NCBI RefSeq assembly: GCF_019426345.1
Contig: NZ_JAHLLW010000008.1
Coordinates: 62,001-126,000 of the forward strand
Source of the DNA: Marinomonas lutimaris
GTDB taxonomy: Bacteria; Pseudomonadota; Gammaproteobacteria; Pseudomonadales; Marinomonadaceae
Direction: 5' to 3'
DNA length: 64,000 bases
Under the pieces are notes generated by a model. That model did no database searches and was not told the DNA's origin. It was given only the letters and a program-made list of their open reading frames with translations. Both the position numbers and the translations under genes were made by a program. Position 1 is the stretch's first letter, and each line of letters starts with the position of its first letter. Below are positions 27,988-35,309 of this stretch, piece after piece.

Positions 27988-28309
27988 AGTTAATCCAATG
28001 AATTAAGAGTGTTGGTCGATATCTCTAGTACAGCAATACTTATGCCAATCAAGTTGCATTATCTCGTACGAAGGATGTTGGCTTATATCGTCCCCGCAAC
28101 CTGTACTTTATTTGATCTAAAGCTTGGCAAAAATATCCACGTGTTTAGAGAGGATCTAATTTATTTTGTTTTTTTTATTGCTCAAGCTTGAATATGCACT
28201 CTGTAGGGAATGTGCAAGCAAAGCTGGCGAATAGTAAGATAACGTAAAAAGGGAGGAGAAGCATAGCGGTTTTTCCCGTTATGCTCTATTTTTGTGCATT
28301 CTTGAGGGC
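27988..28309. other. Intergenic region with a hisI terminator hairpin
   Basis: No gene is seen. It should hold the promoter of the leftward chemoreceptor gene. A hairpin at 28260-28285 (AGCATAGCGG/CCGTTATGCT, 6-base loop, one G-T type mismatch) lies downstream of hisI on the minus strand and is followed there by a CT-rich stretch ending TTTTT, so it is a plausible terminator of hisI. Confidence 0.45.
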
Positions 28310-28723
28310 TTAATTGTTCTCTGATGGTGCGGAGCTGATAACCACGTCATTGCCGTCAACAGTAAAAAAGAAGCAGTCGCGTCGATTTGTGTGGCAGGCT
28401 GGACCTTGTTGATTAACCTTGATTAGAATCGCGTCACCATCACAGTCAAATGACATGGATACTAGCGTTTGGCGATGCCCTGAGCTTTCACCTTTACGCC
28501 AGTAAGTTTGGCGTGAGCGAGACCAGTAACACACTTGGCCCGTTTCTAACGTCTCACGAATCGATTTCTCGTTCATGTACGCCAGCATCAAAACTTCACC
28601 AGTATCATGTTGTTGTGCGATGGCCGCGATTAAACCATGCTCGTCTGTTTTTAGATTCGCTAATACTGTATCTAGAGATAGCTTCTCGCCTTTGGCGAGG
28701 TTTTCGTATTCTTGTAAGCTCAT
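28310..28723 (-). CDS. hisI: Phosphoribosyl-AMP cyclohydrolase
   Basis: A 137-residue HisI. Characteristic motifs are VLMLAYMNEKSI, the GQVCYWSRSRQTYWRKGE segment, the metal site DCDGDAILIKV, and the zinc cysteines of GPACHTNRRDCFF. It opens the ring of PR-AMP in step 3 of histidine synthesis. It is the stand-alone form without the HisE domain. Its ATG overlaps the stop of the upstream PTPS-like gene by 4 bases. The other his genes in this window (hisG, hisD) lie 20 kb away. Confidence 0.93.
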   Translation of the reverse strand: MSLQEYENLAKGEKLSLDTVLANLKTDEHGLIAAIAQQHDTGEVLMLAYMNEKSIRETLETGQVCYWSRSRQTYWRKGESSGHRQTLVSMSFDCDGDAILIKVNQQGPACHTNRRDCFFFTVDGNDVVISSAPSENN

Positions 28724-29601
28724 ATTCTGGCCTTTATTTTTTCTGAAATTGCGCCTTTACCAATGCCCTCAAAACCGTGGGCTTCAATGTGCACACCTGG
28801 ATTCTCTTCTGCTAATACATCGGCAATGTGTGCGGAAAGCGATTCAACTGTGGTATCGCAATCCAGCATGTAGACTTGATTGCTGTCGATTTTTAGCTCA
28901 AACAAACCTTGCTGGCTTGTGTAGCTAAAGCAGTGATAATTTACACCGTTTTCAGTGACCTGACTTATCAAATCTTCTTGGGTGCCTAAATAGATGTCTT
29001 CCCAACGCTTTGCCCAATCGTGTTCCATTGCAGCATTACGTGCGCCATCGGCGTAAATCTCAACCGTAGAACGATGACCATGAGCAATACGTTGGCAATT
29101 ACCTGCGTGTTTTTTCAAACCATGGCTGTATTGATATTGTGCGCCAGTAATTTGCTCTGGTGAAAAACGCACGCTAACGGCTTCTAATTCCGCTGGCAGC
29201 AGATTAAGAATTTGCGACTCAACCCATTTAGCAACCGCTTCTGGTGTGATTTCGGTCATTGGCAATACGCAAATGGCTTGAGTAGGTGTGTCACATTGAA
29301 ACACGCGTTTGTCGTCAGCTGTGGTTTTACTATGATCAAAGTGAAAGGATACGCGATCATCAGCTAATGGAGTCATAGTTGATCCGCTGTGCTCAGCAGG
29401 AATCGCCAGCATGTGATCAATGTTGTCATCCAGCCATTTCTTGATTTGTTTTTTCACGATACTGAAATCACAAATCATGCTTTCATCGTTTAACTTGCCG
29501 GTCAGCACAATGTCTGTCTGCCAGCTTTCGCCCAACAAACCACGTGTGGCGTCAAAGTAGGAAAAATCCACGTGGGTTAGGTTTTTTACAAATAGCTTCA
29601 A
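28720..29601 (-). CDS. 6-pyruvoyl-tetrahydropterin synthase-like protein with two PTPS-type halves
   Basis: The start is taken as TTG at 29601, because GGAG lies 7 bases before it and the protein then begins K-L-F-V-K-N-L-T, as expected for this family; the upstream ATG at 29694 adds 31 unlikely residues. The product has 293 residues. Both halves recall PTPS/QueD units: residues 1-80 hold VDFSYFDATRG and CDFSIVKKQIK, with DHMLAIP resembling the conserved D-H-x-x-L motif. Residues 150-290 hold HGHRSTVEIYADG and a late EAHGFEGIGKGA. It may act in pterin or 7-deazaguanine metabolism. The 4-base overlap with hisI points to cotranslation. Confidence 0.7.
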   Translation of the reverse strand: MKLFVKNLTHVDFSYFDATRGLLGESWQTDIVLTGKLNDESMICDFSIVKKQIKKWLDDNIDHMLAIPAEHSGSTMTPLADDRVSFHFDHSKTTADDKRVFQCDTPTQAICVLPMTEITPEAVAKWVESQILNLLPAELEAVSVRFSPEQITGAQYQYSHGLKKHAGNCQRIAHGHRSTVEIYADGARNAAMEHDWAKRWEDIYLGTQEDLISQVTENGVNYHCFSYTSQQGLFELKIDSNQVYMLDCDTTVESLSAHIADVLAEENPGVHIEAHGFEGIGKGAISEKIKARI

Positions 29602-29755
29602 CTCGCTACTCCTATGATTCTTAATGGCGCGTATCTTACCGTAAATAGAAGCAGCGTTATAGCTCGATACTAAAAAGCGCAAGCATAGGAACAAGAGTAG
29701 GAAGGGGCTTATAAGCAGAAAGATTTAAGTATTTGAAAATACATAAGAAAGGCGG

Positions 29756-29783
29756 TTGATATTTCGATTTGGCTGCGTATAAT
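29756..29783 (+). promoter_or_regulatory. Sigma-70 promoter of the 4.5S RNA gene
   Basis: TTGATA (29756-29761), a 16-base spacer and a perfect TATAAT (29778-29783) lie just before the SRP RNA. Transcription would begin near 29790, so the RNA 5' end needs processing. Confidence 0.65.
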
Positions 29784-29813
29784 TGCGCCCCAAGGTCAAC
29801 AAGCCTCCTTTAT

Positions 29814-29926
29814 GGTGTCTCTGCTGGTCCCCTCGCAACGATAAACCGTTAATCTGGTCAGGTCCGGAAGGAAGCAGCCACAGCGGTGGACTTGTGTGCC
29901 GAGGTGCGGCTGGTAGAGATGCCACC
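29814..29926 (+). ncRNA. ffs: Signal recognition particle 4.5S RNA
   Basis: The hallmark apical sequence is present: GTCAGGTCCGGAAGGAAGCAGCC, here at about 29857-29879, containing the GGAA tetraloop and the symmetric loop bound by Ffh. The flanks pair into one long hairpin: GGTG-TCTCT at the 5' side with AGAGATGCCACC at the 3' side, as in E. coli 4.5S RNA. Ends are set by the outer stem and may be off by a few bases. Confidence 0.93.
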
Positions 29927-30022
29927 TTAATCTCCCCAAAGTTCTAAACTCTGCCTTTTTCACATCATTTTTATTTCTTTGTATTCTCTTGCGTTAGCGA
30001 TATTTTTATTTTGCTTATGTCA

Positions 30023-30220
30023 TTACGGCCAATAAGATTCAGGCTCTACTCTTTGTTTTTCTGCTTCAATGCGTTTATAAATTTCTTCGCGATGTACTGT
30101 CACGTCTTTGGGTGCCGCCACACCGATTCGGACTTGTCCGCCTTTTATGCCTAGAACGGTTATTTGAATGTCATCGCCGATATTGATGGTTTCATTAGAG
30201 CGTCGAGTCAGAATTAGCAC
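30023..30220 (-). CDS. csrA: Carbon storage regulator CsrA
   Basis: The GTG at 30220 is the start: AAGGA lies 8 bases upstream and translation then gives the canonical M-L-I-L-T-R-R opening. The product has 65 residues. CsrA elements [20 protein letters not shown] and [10 protein letters not shown] are intact, including the RNA-binding Arg near residue 44. CsrA is a dimeric mRNA-binding repressor. The usual partners alaS and lysC are not beside it. It lies between the SRP RNA and a prophage-type repressor, so it may be an additional, island-linked copy. Confidence 0.92.
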   Translation of the reverse strand: MLILTRRSNETINIGDDIQITVLGIKGGQVRIGVAAPKDVTVHREEIYKRIEAEKQRVEPESYWP

Positions 30221-30346
30221 GTTAGATATCCTTAAAAAGTTTATTTTCACAAACTCAAAGTTTAGTTAAATGTACTTTATTTTGTCAATAAAAATATACT
30301 TAGGTTGGAGGGGGTAGGAATATAAACGCGGAAAGATTGGAAAAGA

Positions 30347-30365
30347 AGCGGGCTGACTACCCGCT
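30347..30365 (-). terminator. Terminator hairpin at the end of the CI-type repressor gene
   Basis: The stem AGCGGG/CCCGCT with a 7-base loop overlaps the repressor stop codon. On the minus strand it is followed by TCTTTTCC. Confidence 0.5.
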
Positions 30366-31017
30366 AAAAGAGATATTTAGCTTCTATCACGACACCAATG
30401 ATCTGGCAGTGCTCATTAAATTCAATAGGACGATAATCTGGGTTTAATGGTTTTAAATACATTTGTCCCGCATCAATAATAAGCTTTTTAAATGTGATGT
30501 CGTGGGTGTTATTGAATTTTGCTACCACGAGGCAGTCGTTTTTTGCTGGAAGCTGTGGATCGACTAAAATCAAATGGCCTTCGCCAATACTTGGGCCATT
30601 GGGGGAGATCATGCTGTCACCAACCACTTCTAGCCAAAACGCTTGCAGGCTAACTGACGATGGCCCATGTTCCCATAGTACGTCTTTTCCTAAAGATGAA
30701 TAATCGCTGTCTTTACCCCATATAAAAGCCATTTCATGGCTAATAACTGGTATGAGCTTGGTGGTTGGTTGAGTGCTTTCGTGTGAGGGGCTCAACGCAT
30801 GTGTATTTCTTGGTGCAGCGGCGATGCCTGAAAATAACCAGTTTGCATCACAATGTAGCGCCTTTGTGAGAGATACAATGTACTTTCCGCCAGGCGAAGA
30901 AATACCGTTGAGCCATTGACTGACAGACCCTTTGGTCGCACCCGTCATTCTCGCTATGTCGACGGCTTTTAGATTTTGCTCCGTCATTTTTTGTCTGATT
31001 CTATCTGAAATATCCAT
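30364..31017 (-). CDS. CI-type phage repressor, HTH plus S24 peptidase domain
   Basis: A 217-residue protein. An XRE-type helix-turn-helix lies at residues 15-55 (DIARMTGATKGSVSQWLNG) and a LexA/CI-like S24 domain at about 90-217. The catalytic Ser135 is in V-G-D-S-M and the Lys partner in T-F-K-K-L near 177. No Ala-Gly or Cys-Gly cleavage dipeptide is seen in the linker (residues 62-95), so RecA-stimulated self-cleavage is uncertain. It is divergent from a Cro-like gene, the classic immunity arrangement, and opens the prophage-derived island. Confidence 0.88.
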   Translation of the reverse strand: MDISDRIRQKMTEQNLKAVDIARMTGATKGSVSQWLNGISSPGGKYIVSLTKALHCDANWLFSGIAAAPRNTHALSPSHESTQPTTKLIPVISHEMAFIWGKDSDYSSLGKDVLWEHGPSSVSLQAFWLEVVGDSMISPNGPSIGEGHLILVDPQLPAKNDCLVVAKFNNTHDITFKKLIIDAGQMYLKPLNPDYRPIEFNEHCQIIGVVIEAKYLF

Positions 31018-31029
31018 GTTAAGAATACT

Positions 31030-31084
31030 AAACTATCTTGAGTTTATTTTTATTTACTTGTAATGTTTATAAAAGTGAACTTTT
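31030..31084. promoter_or_regulatory. Candidate CI/Cro operators
   Basis: Two dyads lie in the 91-base CI/cro gap: AAACT-N6-AGTTT (31030-31045) and the near-perfect palindrome AAAAGTGAACTTTT (31071-31084). Their position between divergent repressor genes fits operator function. The two sequences are not clearly the same motif. Confidence 0.45.
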
Positions 31085-31108
31085 GGTGGTTTTTCGTAAG
31101 GATTGGTT

Positions 31109-31288
31109 ATGTATAAGGAAAAAGTGATTAAACACTTTGGGAGTCAGCGGCGTTTAGCGCAGTCATTAAACATTACTCGAAGCTCGGTTTCTCAATGGGG
31201 ATCTGTGATTCCAGAGAAGCAAGCCTTGAGAATAGAAAAGCTAACTTGTGGTGCATTGAAATACGATGCCAAGCTTTATTCGCGTTAA
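31109..31288 (+). CDS. Cro-like DNA-binding protein
   Basis: The ATG at 31109 follows AAGGAT at a good distance; a TTG two codons upstream is less likely. The 59-residue product closely follows the Cro pattern of lambdoid and Vibrio phages: M-Y-K-E-K-V-I-K-H-F-G-S-Q, the helix-turn-helix LAQSLNITRSSVSQWG, and VIPEKQALRIEKLT ending K-Y-D-A-K-L-Y. It is divergent from the CI-type repressor and should oppose it at shared operators. Confidence 0.88.
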   Translation: MYKEKVIKHFGSQRRLAQSLNITRSSVSQWGSVIPEKQALRIEKLTCGALKYDAKLYSR

Positions 31289-31320
31289 GCCTAGTCAATC
31301 ACTGGAAAAGGTGCTTTTTT

Positions 31321-31701
31321 GTGTTGTCAGGAAAGAAGACTGCGAACGATCTGCTTTTGGGTATTCAGGCCGCCCCAAATTTATTACGAACGGCTAAGGC
31401 TTTATCAAGATTAAGTAGCGAATGCTCATCGGTTATTCGTGAGTTTTACCGTGCCGGTTTGCAAGAGACACCAAACTGCCAACAGCTTGTTACTACCTTG
31501 AAGCTAATAGACAACGCCATGAAGGATATAGGCACACTGAAAGCGGTATCCCATATACTTGAAGCACTCACGGCGGATATCCAGTTTCACCATCCTAACT
31601 TTGACGTACAGCTTGCCATGTGCGTCCGTGAACACTTTTTTAAACAGAAGAGTAATGTTTGTAAAGAAAAGGGTGTTCGAGAAGAGTGCTTAAAATCTTA
31701 A
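31321..31701 (+). CDS. Small protein of unknown function in the phage early region
   Basis: The frame is open from 31195, but the stretch before 31321 overlaps cro. GTG at 31321 behind AAAAGG is therefore the likely start, giving 126 residues. The product is helical, soluble and basic at its C-terminus (KQKSNVCKEKGVREE), with no motif I recognise. Its place right after cro is where phages keep CII-like or early regulatory genes. It ends exactly where the integrase remnant begins, so its 3' end may be a recombination junction. Confidence 0.5.
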   Translation: MLSGKKTANDLLLGIQAAPNLLRTAKALSRLSSECSSVIREFYRAGLQETPNCQQLVTTLKLIDNAMKDIGTLKAVSHILEALTADIQFHHPNFDVQLAMCVREHFFKQKSNVCKEKGVREECLKS

Positions 31702-32266
31702 CTGTGGCGCTATAAAACCCCACGATTTACCCGCATTACTGGCTTCCATCAATAAGCAACCAAAGCAACGTCGCGTCTTCTTCATGACCCAACTGCTCCA
31801 CGCGACCCGCGAGGGCGAAACCAGTCTTGCCGAATGGAAACATTTTTTCTCCCAACCAACTGGAATGGTACATCCCGCCAGAGAACACCAAAAACGGCAA
31901 AGAGCACCGCTTGCCCATCACCCAACACGCCATAGACCTCATCAACAGCCTGCCCAAACGTGGCACCTACATATTCAGCGTGAAAAGGCATCAAACCCAT
32001 TACCACACGCACCATAGAGCGTTGACACCAAAGCCTCAGCGACGACGTCGGCATCAAGTTTACAAGTCACGACATATGCAAACGCGCCTGTGACAGCTGG
32101 CAAGACAAGAAGAGCAGGGATCGACCGGGCTTTCTTATTAATGGCAAGAGGGGGAGTGCTACTCAACCACGAACGTGACGGACTGGACAAACGCTACATG
32201 CACACCCATTCGAGAGAACAGATGCGCAAAGCGTTGGGGGAGTGGGGGTTGGTGTTTTCACAGTGA
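31702..32266 (+). pseudogene. Decayed tyrosine-recombinase (phage integrase) fragment
   Basis: Pieces of one integrase catalytic domain lie in order but in different frames. They are GAIKPHDLPALLASINKQ and LLHATREGETSLAEWKHF (with the first catalytic Arg in A-T-R-E-G-E), then WYIPPENTKNGKEHRLPIT with LINSLPKRGTYIF, then DVGIKFTSHDICKRACDSW (the H-x-x-R-like box reads HDICK), and finally LNHERDGLDKRYMHTHS holding the terminal Tyr region, stop at 32264-32266. A T6 run at 31843-31848 marks the first frame change. The N-terminal DNA-binding part is absent. The enzyme cannot be made, so the island is probably no longer self-mobile. Confidence 0.82.
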
Positions 32267-32307
32267 AATGGTTATATTCGAGTCAAGATTATGTAAATTT
32301 TTAAATA

Positions 32308-32327
32308 TACTGTACATGCATACAGTG
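32308..32327 (+). promoter_or_regulatory. LexA (SOS) box in front of the two-gene cargo operon
   Basis: CTGTACATGCATACAG (32310-32325) matches the gammaproteobacterial CTGT-N8-ACAG LexA consensus at all eight fixed positions. The flanking T-A before it extends the match to TACTGT; the right flank reads ACAGTG rather than ACAGTA. TATACT (32306-32311), a plausible -10, overlaps the left half-site, so bound LexA would block RNA polymerase. It lies 53 bases before the first cargo start codon. Confidence 0.85.
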
Positions 32328-32379
32328 TTATTCTATTCTGAATAAAGCATGGATGCGGTGTACGAAACAGGAGGTTTTA

Positions 32380-33453
32380 GTGCCAGTTATTTCTTATGGT
32401 CATACATTACATAAATTAAGTGTACATGCTACAGACCCAGTTGATGTTGCATTCCCTGCAGACACAAGTTATTTAGAGCAATATATTAATATGGTTGTTG
32501 AGGATGTGATTGCTAGCCCTAGAAGTTGTAAATTTAGGTTTGTTGAACCCTTCGAATTGGTCCCATCTAGACTTTTATCACTTATTAATAAAAGTGAAAC
32601 TTTTGAAGCTATTTCAGAAGATATTGTTAAGAAGCTGCATTCTGAAGAATTGGAAGTACAAAAGATAATTAAAAAGTTAAAAAATGAAGTAAGTAAAGGG
32701 GTCTTAATTCAAGTTTACTTTAATCATGATGGTTTAAATAAATATCTCATAATAAAAGTTGATGATAATGAGTTTCTAGACTTGACAACTCTGAAACTTA
32801 CTGATGGATTGCCCTCAGAAAAAACTAGAACACAAAAGACTGCTTTAATTACATTTGACGGAAATGAAATTTCAGAACTCTTGGTTTCCGATAGTAATAG
32901 TAAGATCTCAAAGTTTTGGTGTGATAGATTTCTTTGTGCTGAACCATTGGTTTCATCTGAAATAAATACTTTTGAATCTTATACATCGATAGATAAGGTT
33001 TTAAACAAAGTTAAAAAAGATTCAAGATATGATTATCTTTTACTTAAAAATGGAATGATTAATTATTATAGAAATAATGATGGCTTTGTTTTCGATGATG
33101 TTGTATCGATGATTAAAAACCATACAGTTGAAAATAAAAATATTTTAAATAAGGTTGAAAATTATGACGAAATTAAGTCGTATAAATTTGGTGAGATTTT
33201 CCCAGATATAATAACTGAAATTGAGTCTCTTCCTGATATAAAAGGCTTTGATAGAGCCTTTGATATTACTAAAAGTGCGATTAAGTCAAGATTAAGTAGC
33301 ACTGTTGTTTTGGATGAATTTTTTGATTTGAACATTAAAGGTGATCTTAAAGATTTGAAAGGGAAAATCAAAGCTGGGATAGAGACTGATGGTCGTAAAT
33401 TTATTAAAATATATTCTGAACTTGGATATAGAGAATTTGAGAAAGGTGAGTAG
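32380..33453 (+). CDS. Unrecognised soluble protein, first gene of SOS-boxed pair
   Basis: GTG at 32380 is the start, since a perfect AGGAGG lies 5 bases upstream (32369-32374); an ATG at 32353 would place that site inside the gene. The 357-residue product is Lys/Glu/Asp-rich with no signal peptide or membrane helix. I do not recognise the family. The middle part (LNKYLIIKVDDNEF, then KFWCDRFLCAEP) and a C-terminal FIKIYSELGYREFE recall, weakly, nucleoid-associated NdpA-type proteins. Base composition is clearly more AT-rich than the core genes, a sign of acquired DNA. Its TAG shares one base with the next gene's GTG (TAGTG), so the two are translationally coupled. Confidence 0.75.
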   Translation: MPVISYGHTLHKLSVHATDPVDVAFPADTSYLEQYINMVVEDVIASPRSCKFRFVEPFELVPSRLLSLINKSETFEAISEDIVKKLHSEELEVQKIIKKLKNEVSKGVLIQVYFNHDGLNKYLIIKVDDNEFLDLTTLKLTDGLPSEKTRTQKTALITFDGNEISELLVSDSNSKISKFWCDRFLCAEPLVSSEINTFESYTSIDKVLNKVKKDSRYDYLLLKNGMINYYRNNDGFVFDDVVSMIKNHTVENKNILNKVENYDEIKSYKFGEIFPDIITEIESLPDIKGFDRAFDITKSAIKSRLSSTVVLDEFFDLNIKGDLKDLKGKIKAGIETDGRKFIKIYSELGYREFEKGE

Positions 33454-35063
33454 TGATTAACTCTTTTGCTAATGATCTTATAAGGTTGTTTTTTGCTTCT
33501 GATTTTAAAGTTTACATTAGTAGCTTTGATAGCTTTCAAGTGAAAGCTAAAGTAAAAGCTGAGGAAATTTTCTATCCTAATGTTGACGAGTTGTTTGATT
33601 TATTTAAATTAGTTGAGGGGAAAAATTTACAGATTTCATTTGGTGGCTTTGGGAGTAGTGTAAGGTTTTCTACAAACAAAGATGATTACTCTGAAAAAAT
33701 GAGTGAATTGAAACAAGAAGTTCAAGCTTTAGATGATGATGAATTAGTTGAATTTGAGTTGGAGGTTTTAGATTTACGCAGTGAATCATCTGTTGATATA
33801 TTTGATAAAACAGCTTTCTTTTTATACTTATCTACCTTAAAAGCCCAAGCTCTTTTGGAAGAGTTTTCTAAATTTAACTTCAATGAAAAAATTGAGTTTA
33901 GGTTTTGGGAAGATATGAGTTCTTTTAATAGTGATTCAATTTATTTTTTCTCGACTTATCCACGCTCTGAACATTATCCAGCTTCGCATTCTGTTAATAA
34001 GCAAAAAAGAGAGCGTTTCATAGCAGATAGGGCCAAAGTAAGCCACTTTGTTAATGCTAAAAATAACTTTTTAATTCCTGATGATTTTAAGATTATTAGT
34101 GGTGATGCTTATGATGGGATATCTGATATTTTAAATGGTATTCTGGGGTGGTTATGTCTTATTTTTATATCGGATTTTTCTTCTGTTCATGATGATGATT
34201 TAGAAATACAGATTAAAGGTTATAAGAAAGTTCTTGATACACTGTCGTTTATTGAAATGAAGGAGTCTAAACATGATGAGATTTATAATGTTTTTTCATG
34301 GGCTTATTCAGACGGGAGTTTTGTCGATAAAATTGGAGTGGCTAGAAATGTAATATCAATACATCTGGTTCAGGGGCGTCTTCTTAATATGGAAGGTGGC
34401 GTTTTAGACTCTATTTTATCCGGTTATGATCTTTATCTTAAGGAAAACGTCAAGCAATATATCGAGATAAAAAACAAAATAAATGAGTTCTTATATGGAC
34501 AGTCGGATAAAGCGCTTGATTTGACTAAAAGTGTATTTTCTACCGTAAAAGCTGGGATCTGGACTTTTATGACCTTCTTTGTGACTGTATTCTTACTAAG
34601 AGCTATCAGTGGTAAGAGCTTGGGAGGTACTATAAGTTATGAGGTTCTTGTAGTTGCTTTCCTATTAGTCATTATTTCAAGTATTTACTTTGGGGTGTCT
34701 ATTTTTGAAATTAATGTTGACAAAAAAAGACTTCTAGAGCGATATGCTGAAGTTAGGAATAGATATAAAGATCTTCTGAATGAGTCGGATCTTAATAAAA
34801 TTATCAATGTGGATTTAGTATCTAAAAAAGAATCTACATATATTGATAGGAAAAGAAATTTATATTGTTTTGTTTGGTTTTTGATCTGTGCTTTTACGCT
34901 GATTACAGTTTGTTGGTTGTATAAATCAACTAATGAAGCCGTTGCGCCTTTACCAGCTAATACGAATATAGAGTCTGAGGAAATTATTTTGAACTTAAAT
35001 AATGCCCATATAAATTTTGGTTTAGAAAAAGACAATAGCTTTTTGACCCCTCCTAAATCCTGA
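33453..35063 (+). CDS. Unrecognised protein with three C-terminal membrane helices, second gene of SOS-boxed pair
   Basis: A 536-residue protein starting at GTG with AAAGGTGAG upstream. Residues 1-360 look soluble and mixed alpha/beta, rich in acidic and aromatic residues. Membrane helices are predicted by eye at about 368-385, 396-420 and 469-490, with a charged coiled-coil-like linker at 422-465 between the second and third. A 45-residue tail follows the last helix. No nuclease, NTPase or TIR motif was found. A soluble partner plus a membrane protein is an architecture shared by several abortive-infection systems, but no homology is claimed. It has the same AT-rich composition as its partner. 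Confidence 0.75.
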   Translation: MINSFANDLIRLFFASDFKVYISSFDSFQVKAKVKAEEIFYPNVDELFDLFKLVEGKNLQISFGGFGSSVRFSTNKDDYSEKMSELKQEVQALDDDELVEFELEVLDLRSESSVDIFDKTAFFLYLSTLKAQALLEEFSKFNFNEKIEFRFWEDMSSFNSDSIYFFSTYPRSEHYPASHSVNKQKRERFIADRAKVSHFVNAKNNFLIPDDFKIISGDAYDGISDILNGILGWLCLIFISDFSSVHDDDLEIQIKGYKKVLDTLSFIEMKESKHDEIYNVFSWAYSDGSFVDKIGVARNVISIHLVQGRLLNMEGGVLDSILSGYDLYLKENVKQYIEIKNKINEFLYGQSDKALDLTKSVFSTVKAGIWTFMTFFVTVFLLRAISGKSLGGTISYEVLVVAFLLVIISSIYFGVSIFEINVDKKRLLERYAEVRNRYKDLLNESDLNKIINVDLVSKKESTYIDRKRNLYCFVWFLICAFTLITVCWLYKSTNEAVAPLPANTNIESEEIILNLNNAHINFGLEKDNSFLTPPKS

Positions 35064-35309
35064 TCTACCATTACCTTGCACTGGCAAAATCCAGTGCTCA
35101 GAAACTCACCCCGTTTTTACCATGGCAGCCTAAAACACGCACCGCGTGTTTTTTTGTGGCCGAGATTCGCCTGTTATGGTGGGTCTGCTTCAGGCCAACT
35201 TCGGTTGGGCCGTGCCTTTGGGCGGTTGTTGCAACCTGAACTTAGATCCACCACCTTATTGAGATTGCAACCTCACGAGGTGGTCAAATAGACTCGCAGG
35301 AGGCCATAG
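35064..35309 (+). other. Phage-type leader region with Icd/Ash-like coding pattern
   Basis: The sequence before the KilA-N gene has the look of the leader that precedes P4-like satellite and prophage genes. One frame reads FACYGGSASGQLRLGRAF and then PELRSTTLLRLQPHEV, as in Icd-like/Ash family entries (TTG 35076 to 35291, 71 codons, no good start). GCAACCT occurs twice and the CCTCACGAGGTGG hairpin element lies near 35271. Whether it is translated or acts as RNA is unknown. Confidence 0.4.

Noticed and set aside
32380-35063. Identification of the SOS-boxed pair as the Kiwa (KwaA/KwaB) defence system.
   Set aside because: Gene sizes and the position of the membrane helices do not fit KwaA, and no convincing DUF4868 pattern was seen in the soluble protein; only the general soluble-plus-membrane plan is shared.
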